Source: Streptomyces sp. Tu6071
Lineage (GTDB): Bacteria; Actinomycetota; Actinomycetes; Streptomycetales; Streptomycetaceae
Direction of reading: 5' to 3'
Assembly (NCBI RefSeq): GCF_000213055.1
Contig: NZ_CM001165.1
Coordinates: 5,168,945 to 5,232,944 of the forward strand
Length of the DNA stretch: 64,000 nt
Part shown: positions 10,308 through 16,845 of the stretch, piece by piece
Layout: each line of letters opens with the position of its first letter
Numbering within the stretch: position 1 is the first letter of the stretch
Notes under the pieces: generated by a model
Databases searched by the model: none
What the model was told of the DNA's origin: nothing
What the model saw: only the letters and a program-made list of their open reading frames with translations
Position numbers and translations under genes: made by a program

Positions 10308-10748
10308 ATGAGACAGCCTGCTGGGGTCGAGCACGACAACTTGGCCCCAGCAGGCTATGACCTGGAGGTAAGTGACTTGGAGCGGATGGAACTCGCCGAA
10401 CTCCTCGTAGGTGATAGGGAGATCTTCCGCCTTTGTAGGTCCGCATTGACTGGCGGTGCCGATTTTGAAGTATGGATCGAGCCGACATCGACGCGGGAGA
10501 TCGCGTCCATCTATTCCCGTCGGATGCGGACCATGAATCGAACCGGGCAACCTTCAATCGGTGTAGCTGAGGCAGTTGCCGATCTCAAAGCGTGGGCAGA
10601 TACGGAACTCCTCATCGGATATGTCGATGATCGCCCGACGGGCGGGTACTACTTCCAGATCTTCCTGACGGCGAGCTTCGAGAAGGTAATTTCATGCCTT
10701 GGGGTCCGACCCTCAGTGACGGATTCTGATCCGGCGGATTCGGAATAA
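10308..10748 (+). CDS. Putative immunity protein for the RHS toxin
   Basis: This 146-residue acidic protein starts at ATG 10308, eight bases after the toxin stop, with a purine-rich GGGGGGTAGGG ribosome site just before it. I do not recognise a family. It has no signal peptide and no membrane segment, which fits a cytosolic immunity protein. The position, directly behind the C-terminal toxin module in the same transcript, is the classic place for the cognate immunity gene of a polymorphic toxin. GC content is lower than in the RHS core, as is usual for exchangeable tip/immunity cassettes. Function is assigned from position only. Confidence 0.65.
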   Translation: MRQPAGVEHDNLAPAGYDLEVSDLERMELAELLVGDREIFRLCRSALTGGADFEVWIEPTSTREIASIYSRRMRTMNRTGQPSIGVAEAVADLKAWADTELLIGYVDDRPTGGYYFQIFLTASFEKVISCLGVRPSVTDSDPADSE

Positions 10749-10795
10749 TTCTGTGCGGCTGAGAACTTCCGAGGCGACCCTTTGGAAATAGTGCA

Positions 10796-10830
10796 GAGGC
10801 CCCACCGGAGATTTCTTCCGGTGGGGCCTC
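10796..10830. terminator. Terminator hairpin after toxin/immunity operon
   Basis: Perfect 14-bp arms (GAGGCCCCACCGGA at 10796-10809 and its complement at 10817-10830) enclose a 7-nt AT-rich loop. The hairpin lies 47 bp past the immunity stop and 33 bp before the 3' end of the convergent integrase remnant, so it can serve both strands. Confidence 0.85.
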
Positions 10831-10863
10831 TGGGGTATCTGGCGGCAGTAGTTGACGGCAACG

Positions 10864-11685
10864 TCAGCGGACGGGTGCGGCGCTGAGGGGCGGTTCGCCG
10901 CCTTCATCGAGCCGGTTGACGGCCCCGGCGGGGCCACGGAGGGCGTGGCTGAGGAGGTCGATGGCGTCGCGCTGGAGGCGGAGCCGGACGTGGGCGTACA
11001 CGGTGGCGGTGACGCCGATGTGGGCGTGTCCCAACAGTTCCTTGATGACGACGAGTTCGACGCCCTGTTCCAGGAGGAGGGTCGCGGTCGAGTGGCGGAG
11101 GTCGTGGAAGCGGATCCGGTGAAGCCTCGCCCGGTGGAGCAGAGCGGTGAAGCGCCGGGTGAGGGTGGCCCCTTCAATCGGGGCACCGTTGGGTCGGGTG
11201 AAGACGTAGCCGCTGTCCTGCCAGTCCTTGCCTGCCGCTTTGCGTTCCTGGCGTTGTCGGTCGCGGTGCTGTTCGAGGGAGCGCAGGCATGGTGTCGGCA
11301 GGGCGATGCGCCGTTCGGAACTCTGTGTCTTGGTCGGGAGGGCGGTCAGGCCGCCGGAGTTGGTGCGCTGGAGGGTGCGTCGGATGCTGGCGGTTCCGCC
11401 GGCCAGGTCGAGGTCTTCCCAGCGCAGGCCGAGGAGTTCGCCTTTGCGGAGTCCGGTGCGCAGGGCGAGTTCGAACAGCGGCTGCAACCGGTGCCCACTG
11501 GTGGCGGCCAGGAACGTGCGCGCTTCGTCGGCGGTGAGGGGTTCGAAGCGGCGGGGGCGGGGTGTGCCGGTGCGGACATTGCGAGCGACGTTGCGTGGGA
11601 TCTCCTCCTCACGTACCGCGTGCTCCAGGGCGGACTTGAGGACGGAGTGCACGTAGGCCAGGGTCAGGGGTGAGAGCTGCTTGGA
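10864..11685 (-). pseudogene. Tyrosine recombinase/integrase, N-terminally truncated
   Basis: About 262-270 residues of a phage/ICE-type tyrosine integrase remain. The catalytic set is visible: Arg in ALRTGLRKGE, Lys in LPTKTQSSE, HDLRHS, LGHAHI and the nucleophile Tyr in TVYAHV. Streptomyces integrases of this class are usually about 380-450 residues, so most of the N-terminal arm- and core-binding region is missing. The first in-frame start is at 11652, but integrase-like residues (QLSPLTLAYVHSVL) continue upstream in frame to about 11680. There the sequence runs straight into the GntR remnant on the opposite strand. The catalytic domain itself looks intact. No attachment site could be identified by eye. 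Confidence 0.8.
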
Positions 11686-12152
11686 GCAGCACCAAGCTGT
11701 CCTCCGCGCGTGAGCTGCAAGAGCGGTTCACCATCGCCAACTCCACCGCGCAGAACGCCCTTCGCCTCCTCAAGAGCGAGGGGCTGATCTACGCCGTCAA
11801 GGGGCGCGGTGTCTTCGTCCGCACCGCCCCGACACCCGGCAAGAACTACAGCTCCAAGGTCGTCCAGCACCTCCAGCGCGAGGAGGTCGAACGCCAGGCC
11901 CACAGGGCTGCCGGCGAATTCGCACATCTCGCCGACGCCGAGCTCGAAGCGCTTGCCGACCAAATCCATGACGAGCTCAACCAGACCCGCACGGCCTACC
12001 AAGCAGCGGTCGAGAAGGGTCGGAAGATCACCCGCGAACTGGCCCGCCGTGGCCAACTCGCGCCACCACTCCACGACGGTCCCGCAGCCGCCCGCAAGGA
12101 ACTCGAAGAGAGACTCGCCGACGCGAAGAAGCGCCGCCAGCAGGGCCCCTGA
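11670..12152 (+). pseudogene. GntR-family regulator, N-terminally truncated
   Basis: From GTG 11670 the frame gives 160 residues. It begins inside a GntR winged helix: TKLSSARELQERF, then ANSTAQNALRLLKSEGLIY, then the wing GRGVFVRTAP. The first helix and strand of the normal ~70-residue HTH are missing. The rest is a charged helical tail with no UTRA or FCD domain, as in short GntR proteins of integrative elements. The break coincides with the break in the oppositely oriented integrase remnant, so one deletion or inversion probably cut both genes. A shortened product might still be made, but DNA binding is doubtful. Confidence 0.7.
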
Positions 12153-12710
12153 CGGACAGGCTGACAGCTCGGCCCGTGGGTGAGCTGTTCAGAGTTTCTT
12201 TACTTGATCAAGGGCGTCCCGCTGACGCGGGCCGCCGCGCGCCGGCGGTCGGCGACCGCCGCCCGCTCCTGTCTGCCGCCCCGCTGGCGACGGCCGCCGA
12301 CCAGTCGGCGCGCAGAGCCCGGGAGCGTAGCCGGACCACCAATCGGAAGCCCCGGTCCGACCCCTCAGCAGCAGGCTGGCCGGGCACCTGAGAGGCCGCC
12401 CGGCGGGCTCGCGCCGTCTCGGACGCCCTCGCTTGCTTCCTGGCTGGGGGCCGTGACGATGGAGATAACGGGGCTGATGCCGGTGCGGGGTTGAGCGAGA
12501 CACACGTGGCGGGTGGTCGGTCGGCGAGCCCGTCGTCGTGGCTGACTTTCTGTGGCAGAGGCCAGAACCCCACAGCCATGGGCACGGCACGTACGTGAGG
12601 CCCCTCCCTGCCGGGGCTGACGAGTGCGGGGGAGCCTCGATCGGCTGCGCCCGGCAGGGACGGGAGTCGGGTGGGTCAGCGCAGTGCGGCGCCTGGGCGA
12701 GCGAGGCGGG
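12153..12710. other. Gene-poor stretch in decayed island
   Basis: About 560 bp without a convincing gene. Short frames on both strands are Arg/Pro-rich and show no domain motif. I see no transposase ends, RNA gene or clear promoter. It is probably eroded coding DNA from the same element as the flanking remnants. Confidence 0.5.
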
Positions 12711-12947
12711 TCACGTCTGGCGCCAGGTCCGCCAGGGGCGGGTGATGATCTCCCGGTAGGTGTGGTGGGACGGGTTCTGGCCGCAGTGCCGGAGTACCCA
12801 GTCCTGCGGTTCGGCGAAGTCCTCGCTTGTCGGCGAGGTCGCTCCGTCCACGGCGCACTGCATCGCGTAATGGACCGGCTCCGCGTCCGGCTCGCGGTCG
12901 GGCTGGAGCGTCCAGGTCTCGCAGCGCAGGACCGAGCGCGGGGTCAC
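12711..12947 (-). CDS. DUF7848-like small conserved protein
   Basis: A 78-residue protein starting at GTG 12947, chosen because GGAGGTG stands just upstream and the start overlaps the previous stop as GTGA. Recognisable segments are LRCETWTLQPDREPDAEP, HYAMQC and EDFAEPQDWVLRHCG followed by HHTYREIITRPWR. The pattern resembles a small Streptomyces family (DUF7848) usually found beside XRE or GntR regulators. The usual second Cys of a CxxC pair reads CAVDG here, so a metal-binding site may be damaged. Function unknown. Confidence 0.75.
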   Translation of the reverse strand: MTPRSVLRCETWTLQPDREPDAEPVHYAMQCAVDGATSPTSEDFAEPQDWVLRHCGQNPSHHTYREIITRPWRTWRQT

Positions 12948-13186
12948 CGTCCCCACCTCCGGTCGGCCACGGCCACCTTCGCGCTCAACTCCTCCGTCGG
13001 AGTCAGCGTACGTACGTCCTCTGGCGGCACGTCCCACTCCCGGCCACCGCACGGCGGCCGAAGCTGCACGTACGGCCCCACATGCCCCATCCCCACACCC
13101 AACTTGCCGCTCCGCCGGTCGACCACCAGGGCGCCGACATCGAGCGAGACGGTCTGCCCGTCGCCATCATGGATGGAGGCCGTCAT
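12944..13186 (-). CDS. Small conserved protein, operon partner of the DUF7848-like gene
   Basis: An 80-residue protein from ATG 13186 (MTASIHDGDGQ); a longer start upstream is possible but adds atypical Arg/Gly-rich sequence. It contains DVGALVVDRRSGKLGVGMGH, a short SH3-like beta stretch, then VQLRPPCGGREWDVPPEDV. Its TGA overlaps the next GTG by 4 bp, so the two genes are translationally coupled. It lies divergent from the broken XRE regulator at 13442. Such pairs often flank XRE regulators in Streptomyces. Function unknown. Confidence 0.7.
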   Translation of the reverse strand: MTASIHDGDGQTVSLDVGALVVDRRSGKLGVGMGHVGPYVQLRPPCGGREWDVPPEDVRTLTPTEELSAKVAVADRRWGR

Positions 13187-13441
13187 CGTGACCACCCCGG
13201 CGAGGCGGCGCGCGACCGGGCGTCCAGTCGCAGGGCGGGAACACATGGGGTGGCGCTCTTTCGCACGGTGACGCTCCTCGGCGGCGTGGATGCGTGCCCC
13301 TGGGCCTGTTGGTGCCGCAGGGTCGGCACCGATCCTCACGCCGGTCACCGGGACGAAGGAACCTCCACCAAACCCCACTCCGGGACGTCCCGCACCCTGT
13401 AGAACGTCCCTGGTGCCGTCCTGAGACGAAGGGGGAGACTC

Positions 13442-14186
13442 GTGCCGAACCAGAGACTACGAGCCGTCATGGCCGAAGGCTGGACGTACGCGACTCTTGC
13501 CTAGGAGGTCGAGGTCGACCCCAAGGGTCGGTCGAGCGGTGGATGAACCTCGGGCGTATCCCACGCCGTGGCACAGCCCTCTAGGAGGCCAAGGCCCTGG
13601 GAGAAGACGTGCACGCACTCTGACCGGCGCTCCGCCAGGCCCGCCCCGTCCGCGCCATCAGCCCCGAACTGGTCGCGCTCTACGAACAGCGGGCCGACAT
13701 CCCCGTCTCGACGTTCACCGACCTGATGGCCCAAGCCCGGAAACGGATCGACATCCTCGTCTATGCGGCAGTCTCCCTCCACGAGGCGTACCCGCAGCTG
13801 AACGAACTCCTCACCGAACGCGCCGCCGAAGGCTGCACCGCCCGCATCGCGATCGGGGACCCGACAGCGACAACGTCCAAGCCCGCGGCCAGGAGAAGCG
13901 GTTCGGCCACGGCATCGAATCCCGCTGCCGCCTCGCACTCATGCACTACAAGCCGCTCGCCGACACCCCCGGCATCGAAGTCCGCACCCACGGCACCACG
14001 CTCTACAACTCCCCCTACCGGGCCGACGACCAGCAACTCGTCAACGCATACATCTGTTGCGTCAACGCCTACGCCGCCGCCGTAGGGCACCTTCGCCGTC
14101 ACGAGACAGGCGGCATGTTCGACACCTACGCCGACAGCTTCGACGCCGTATGGACGACCGCAACCCCCGTACGAGAGGAAGGCTGA
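13442..14186 (+). pseudogene. Broken XRE-family regulator with PLD-like C-terminal half
   Basis: Starting at GTG 13442 the frame reads MPNQRLRAVMAEGWTYATLA and then meets TAG at 13502. Homologous residues resume after frame changes (EVEVDP, MNLGRIPRRGTAL), with further stops near 13582 and 13621 (a TGA where Trp is expected). A clean stretch (SPELVALYEQRADIPVSTFT, MAQARKRIDILVYAAVSLHE) then runs in frame 1. The last third (NVQARGQEKRFGHGIESRC through TYADSFDAVWTTATP) is in frame 3, so a further frameshift lies near 13860. The family is an XRE HTH protein with a phospholipase-D-like C-terminal part. At least five lesions make it a pseudogene. Confidence 0.8.
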
Positions 14187-14188
14187 CC

Positions 14189-14636
14189 GTGGCCCGCACC
14201 GAGTACTACGACGACCCGAACGCGCCCAAGCCGAACAGCATGGTCGTCGCCGCTTCCGCCGTCGTCACCGACGACCACGGGCGCATCCTCCTCCAGCGCA
14301 GCCGCGACAACGACCTATGGGCCCTGCCCGACCCTGCCAGGCGCAGCCGTCCGCGAGGTCAAAGAGGAGACCGGCCTTGATGTCGAGATCACAGGCCTGG
14401 TCGGCACCTACACCGACTCGAAACACATCATCGCCTACACCGACGGCGAGGTCCGCCGCCAGTTCAACGTCTGCTTCACCGCCCGCATTACCAGCGGCCA
14501 ACTGGAGATCTCCGACGAGTCCACCGAACTCCGGTATGTACCGCCGGAAGAGATCGAGCAGTTGCCGATGCACCACACCCAACGACTCAGGCTCCAGCAC
14601 TTCCGGGAACAGCGCGAGAAGCCGTACCTGGGCTGA
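14189..14636 (+). pseudogene. Nudix hydrolase with internal deletion
   Basis: GTG 14189 begins a Nudix protein (MARTEYYDDPNAPKPNSMVV, then AVVTDDHGRILLQRSRDNDLWALP). At about 14330 the GGxxExGES part of the Nudix box is missing. Reading resumes in another frame with LPGAAVREVKEETGLDVEI, which contains the REVKEETG half of the box, and ends HFREQREKPYLG at the TGA of 14634-14636. Roughly 20-30 bases are lost and the frame shifts, so the pyrophosphate-hydrolysing site cannot form. It follows the XRE pseudogene by 2 bp, as in an intact regulator/Nudix operon. Confidence 0.8.
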
Positions 14637-14719
14637 ACCGTCTGACGGCAGTAGCGACGGCAACAACCCCGCACAACCACGGACGCCCACGCACCTCACC
14701 GGACCAGCAAACCGCACTT

Positions 14720-14739
14720 GACCTGCGAAAAAGCAGGTC
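14720..14739 (+). other. Small hairpin before the orphan toxin tip
   Basis: GACCTGC and GCAGGTC form perfect 7-bp arms around GAAAAA. The hairpin lies after the Nudix remnant and 15 bp before the Hint remnant. It could be a weak terminator or lie at a recombination joint. Confidence 0.35.
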
Positions 14740-14754
14740 GAAGGCTTCGCGTAG

Positions 14755-15091
14755 CACACGTACTACATGCTGGCGGGGGCCACGCCGGTACTCGTTCACA
14801 ACTCCAGCTGCCCTGTGCCAATTTCGAAGCGTCTCTGGGACCATATGGGATCGGCATGTTGTTCGTGGCGGCGAGTTCCCCAACAAGAGCAAGTTCTCGA
14901 CGACGAGCAAAGCGAAGATCCAGAAAATGATCAATCGCGCACTCGATGGCCAGACCGCCGACTGGGGGTACTACTACGAGTTCCCGAATCCGATCGGACG
15001 GAACGGGGCTGGAGATGATCAGTACTATATTCGGGTTGTGGTTCGTGATCGAAAACTAATTACAGCCTTCCCGTCAGAGGAGCCCGAGTGA
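14755..15091 (+). pseudogene. Orphan polymorphic-toxin tip: Hint tail plus BECR-like nuclease module, frameshifted
   Basis: The frame opens with HTYYMLAGATPVLVHNSS, almost the same as the end of the Hint domain in the RHS gene (VHTYYVLAGTTPVLVHNC), directly after TAG at 14752. There is no start codon and no upstream toxin body. About 12 residues later (KRLWDH) a one-base shift is needed to continue as WDRHVVRGGEFPNKSKF, then MINRALDGQTADWGYYYEF, and finally DDQYYIRVVVRDRKLITAFP. A His-Arg N-terminal segment with an IRVVV...TAFP ending resembles BECR-fold RNase toxins (the barnase/EndoU/colicin/RelE group); this is pattern recognition only. The tag is an exchangeable C-terminal cassette displaced from an RHS or related toxin. 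Confidence 0.7.
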
Positions 15092-15131
15092 TGCGTGGTT
15101 GTGACATCAGGCTCTCACTCAAGGAGGTGTT

Positions 15132-15581
15132 GTGGGCGTAGATGTGGCCCTTGTGCGCGTAGAGCAACGAGGGGGCGGTCCGAGGCGGCGGCGCACGAGT
15201 CAGGTGGACGCTGTTCTCGATCTTCACGACAAATTCGCTCGCCTCTGCGGATCGAGTGTGCTCCCCATGCTTGGTCGAGTGGATCCCTGCGGGACTCTGA
15301 TCTTGAGCTCGAGCGAGATGGATTAGTTCATCTCAGAAATCGAGATCGAATTCTTACAGGTCGAAGATCCTGCTGTGAAGGAGTTCCTGGAAAGCGTGCT
15401 CAGGCTGGCTCGCGAATGTCGCGAATGTCGCAAAAAATGGGAAATGCAGTTGCGTCTAGACGGAGATTGCAATCCCATGCGGAACCTATTGTCGATGAAT
15501 GCGAGATCAGCGCGCCCGTCTTTTTCGAGCAGTAGATATCGGTGTTTGACGGCAACGCAGGCGAACGTCGACGCCCCGTAA
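15132..15581 (+). pseudogene. Immunity-type gene interrupted by one nonsense codon
   Basis: AAGGAGG at 15121 precedes GTG 15132. The first part reads MGVDVALVRVEQ, DAVLDLHDKFARLC and LGRVDPCGTLILSSSEMD, then hits TAG at 15324-15326. Without any frameshift the same frame continues FISEIEIEFLQVEDPAVKEF, LESVLRLARECREC and ends at 15581. A single sense-to-stop change thus split a roughly 110-150-residue acidic helical protein. It begins 41 bp after the BECR-like tip, which is the position of its cognate immunity gene. The family (MGVD...LDLHDRFA) is one I associate with small Streptomyces proteins next to toxin tips; that link is from memory and unverified. Confidence 0.65.
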
Positions 15582-15623
15582 GGCATGTTGCGGGACGTCG
15601 ACGCTGCTGGAGGCGGTGCAGAG

Positions 15624-15985
15624 TTACGGCGCGGCAACCGTGCCGTCATGGGGGCTGTTTGGGCAGAGTGCGTTGCTGAGAGTGTCGATGGCCTGGCGCT
15701 AGAGGCGGAAGCGTACGTGAGCGTAGACGCTTGCGGGCAGGCCGATGTGGGTGTGGTCGAGGAATTCCTTGATGCCGACGAGGTCGACGCCCTGTTCCAA
15801 GAGCAGGTTGGCGGTCGAGTGGCGGGGGTCGCGGAAGCGGATCCTCCGGAGTCCGGCCTTGCGGAGGAGGTAGCGGAAACGGCGGGTGAGGTTGTTTGAC
15901 TCGAGCGGCCTGCCGTTCGGCGTGGCGAAGGCGAGCCTGCTGGCTGTCCAGCCCGTTCCGGTCGCCTGGCGTTCCTGCTGTAGCT
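15624..15985 (-). pseudogene. Second integrase remnant (C-terminal tail only)
   Basis: Reading the minus strand from about 15985 gives LQQERQATGTGWTASRLAFA, then TPNGRPLESNNLTRRFRYLL, IRFRDPRHSTANLLLEQG, IKEFLDHTHIG and VYAHVRFRL, followed by TAG (15699-15701) and remnants to TAA at 15624. It aligns with the last ~110 residues of the integrase at 10864. Catalytic motifs are decayed: HDLRHS has become RDPRHS, and LGHTHI has become LDHTHI. The paralogous tails lie in the same orientation about 4.8 kb apart. It abuts the deaminase tip at about 15985. Confidence 0.8.
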
Positions 15986-16239
15986 ATAGCTACTGGTGGA
16001 TCTTGGGAAATTGATGCATTAGGCGGGGACGGCGATGCAGCCTTCGGAGGGAAACTCGCCCTTATGACTCGGAGACTCATATCTTTGAAACTTTGACGCA
16101 GCGCCTTGCTCCTGGCGCTAAAGGGAAGATAGATATGTATTCGGAGCGCCCGGTCTGCGATAGTTGTAGTGGGCTGATCGATCAGTTTAGGCAGAAGTTT
16201 CCTGGCGTTCGGATCAATATTTCGACGGGAGAGGGCTAG
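15986..16239 (+). pseudogene. Orphan deaminase-fold toxin tip, frameshifted
   Basis: Frame 2 reads GGSWEIDALGGDGDAAFGG. One base appears lost in the GGAGGG run near 16046-16050. The sequence then resumes in frame 1 as ETRPYDSETHIFETLTQRL, GKIDMYSERPVCDSC, and SGLIDQFRQKFPGVRINIST with TAG at 16237. DSE (the counterpart of the HAE glutamate motif) and PVCDSC (the PCxxC zinc ligands) are the two signatures of cytidine-deaminase-fold bacterial toxins, similar to the MafB19/YwqJ types. No start codon, Hint domain or carrier remains. The stop overlaps the start of the SUKH gene (TAGTG), so the toxin/immunity coupling is preserved. Confidence 0.75.
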
Positions 16240-16682
16240 TGCTCACCATCTCTGAGATCGCTTCGGTCGCCGGAAAGGCTCCTGATTCCGTTGTGGGGCT
16301 GACCGGCACGGAAATTGAAAGTCTTCGTGAGCTGTGGGGCGTTCAGAGGCTTCCGGAGCGATACGAGCAGTTTCTGTCCCTGATGGGGCGCAGTGCTGGT
16401 CGGATATTGCGTGGGACTGACGCTTTCTTCCCCAGGGTCCTTGATATGCGGCGGGCTTCTGATGAATTCTTCGCCAGTAATGTCGGAGGAATGGATCTGC
16501 CTCAAGGTGCTGTTGTGTTCGCCATCCGTCAGGGGTATCAGGTCTATTGGATGGAGGTGATGGGGTCGCAGGATCCTCCTGTCTCCCTCTATATGGAAGG
16601 TGAGCCTGCTCCAATGATGCGGTGGAGCTCTTTCACGGAGTTCCTGAACGCTGAATACTCGAACGCCTATCCAGGTTTTTGA
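16239..16682 (+). CDS. SMI1/KNR4 (SUKH) family immunity protein
   Basis: This 147-residue intact protein starts at GTG 16239, overlapping the deaminase-tip stop. Features of the SUKH fold are visible: the N-terminal helix LTGTEIESLRELWGVQRLPE, then RYEQFLSLMGRSAGR, a VLDMRRASDEFF helix, AVVFAIRQGYQVYWMEV strands and a C-terminal SSFTEFLNAEYSN helix. SUKH proteins are well-established immunity factors of polymorphic toxins and commonly protect against nucleases and deaminases. It appears to be the only undamaged gene of this cassette, so it may persist as protection against deaminase toxins of sibling strains. It is followed by a hairpin at 16711. Confidence 0.85.
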   Translation: MLTISEIASVAGKAPDSVVGLTGTEIESLRELWGVQRLPERYEQFLSLMGRSAGRILRGTDAFFPRVLDMRRASDEFFASNVGGMDLPQGAVVFAIRQGYQVYWMEVMGSQDPPVSLYMEGEPAPMMRWSSFTEFLNAEYSNAYPGF

Positions 16683-16710
16683 TGCGCTCGATTGGCGCCG
16701 TCGTCTGGAG

Positions 16711-16743
16711 GAGGTCCTGCCGTGCGGGCTTCGGCAGGGCCTC
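16711..16743. terminator. Hairpin after the SUKH gene
   Basis: GAGGTCCTGCCG (16711-16722) pairs with 16732-16743 with one G-U wobble around a 9-nt loop. It lies 29 bp after the SUKH stop and between convergent genes. Confidence 0.6.
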
Positions 16744-16845
16744 CGTGTGTGCCGCCGGTAGGTGGGGGCGCTGGCGGTGGACGATGCGAAACCGGAGGCG
16801 TGCTCTTGACGTCCTCGTCGTGAGGTCGGGTGTTCCGTCTGGGGT

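Noticed and set aside
12180..12494. Plus-strand frame beginning MSCSEFLYLIKGVPLTR
   Set aside because: No recognised domain and no ribosome site; the sequence becomes Arg/Pro-rich, so it is at most a remnant.
15091..15141. Very short ATG frame overlapping the stop of the BECR-like tip (16 codons)
   Set aside because: Too short and without homology; the immunity-type gene starts at GTG 15132 behind a clear AAGGAGG.
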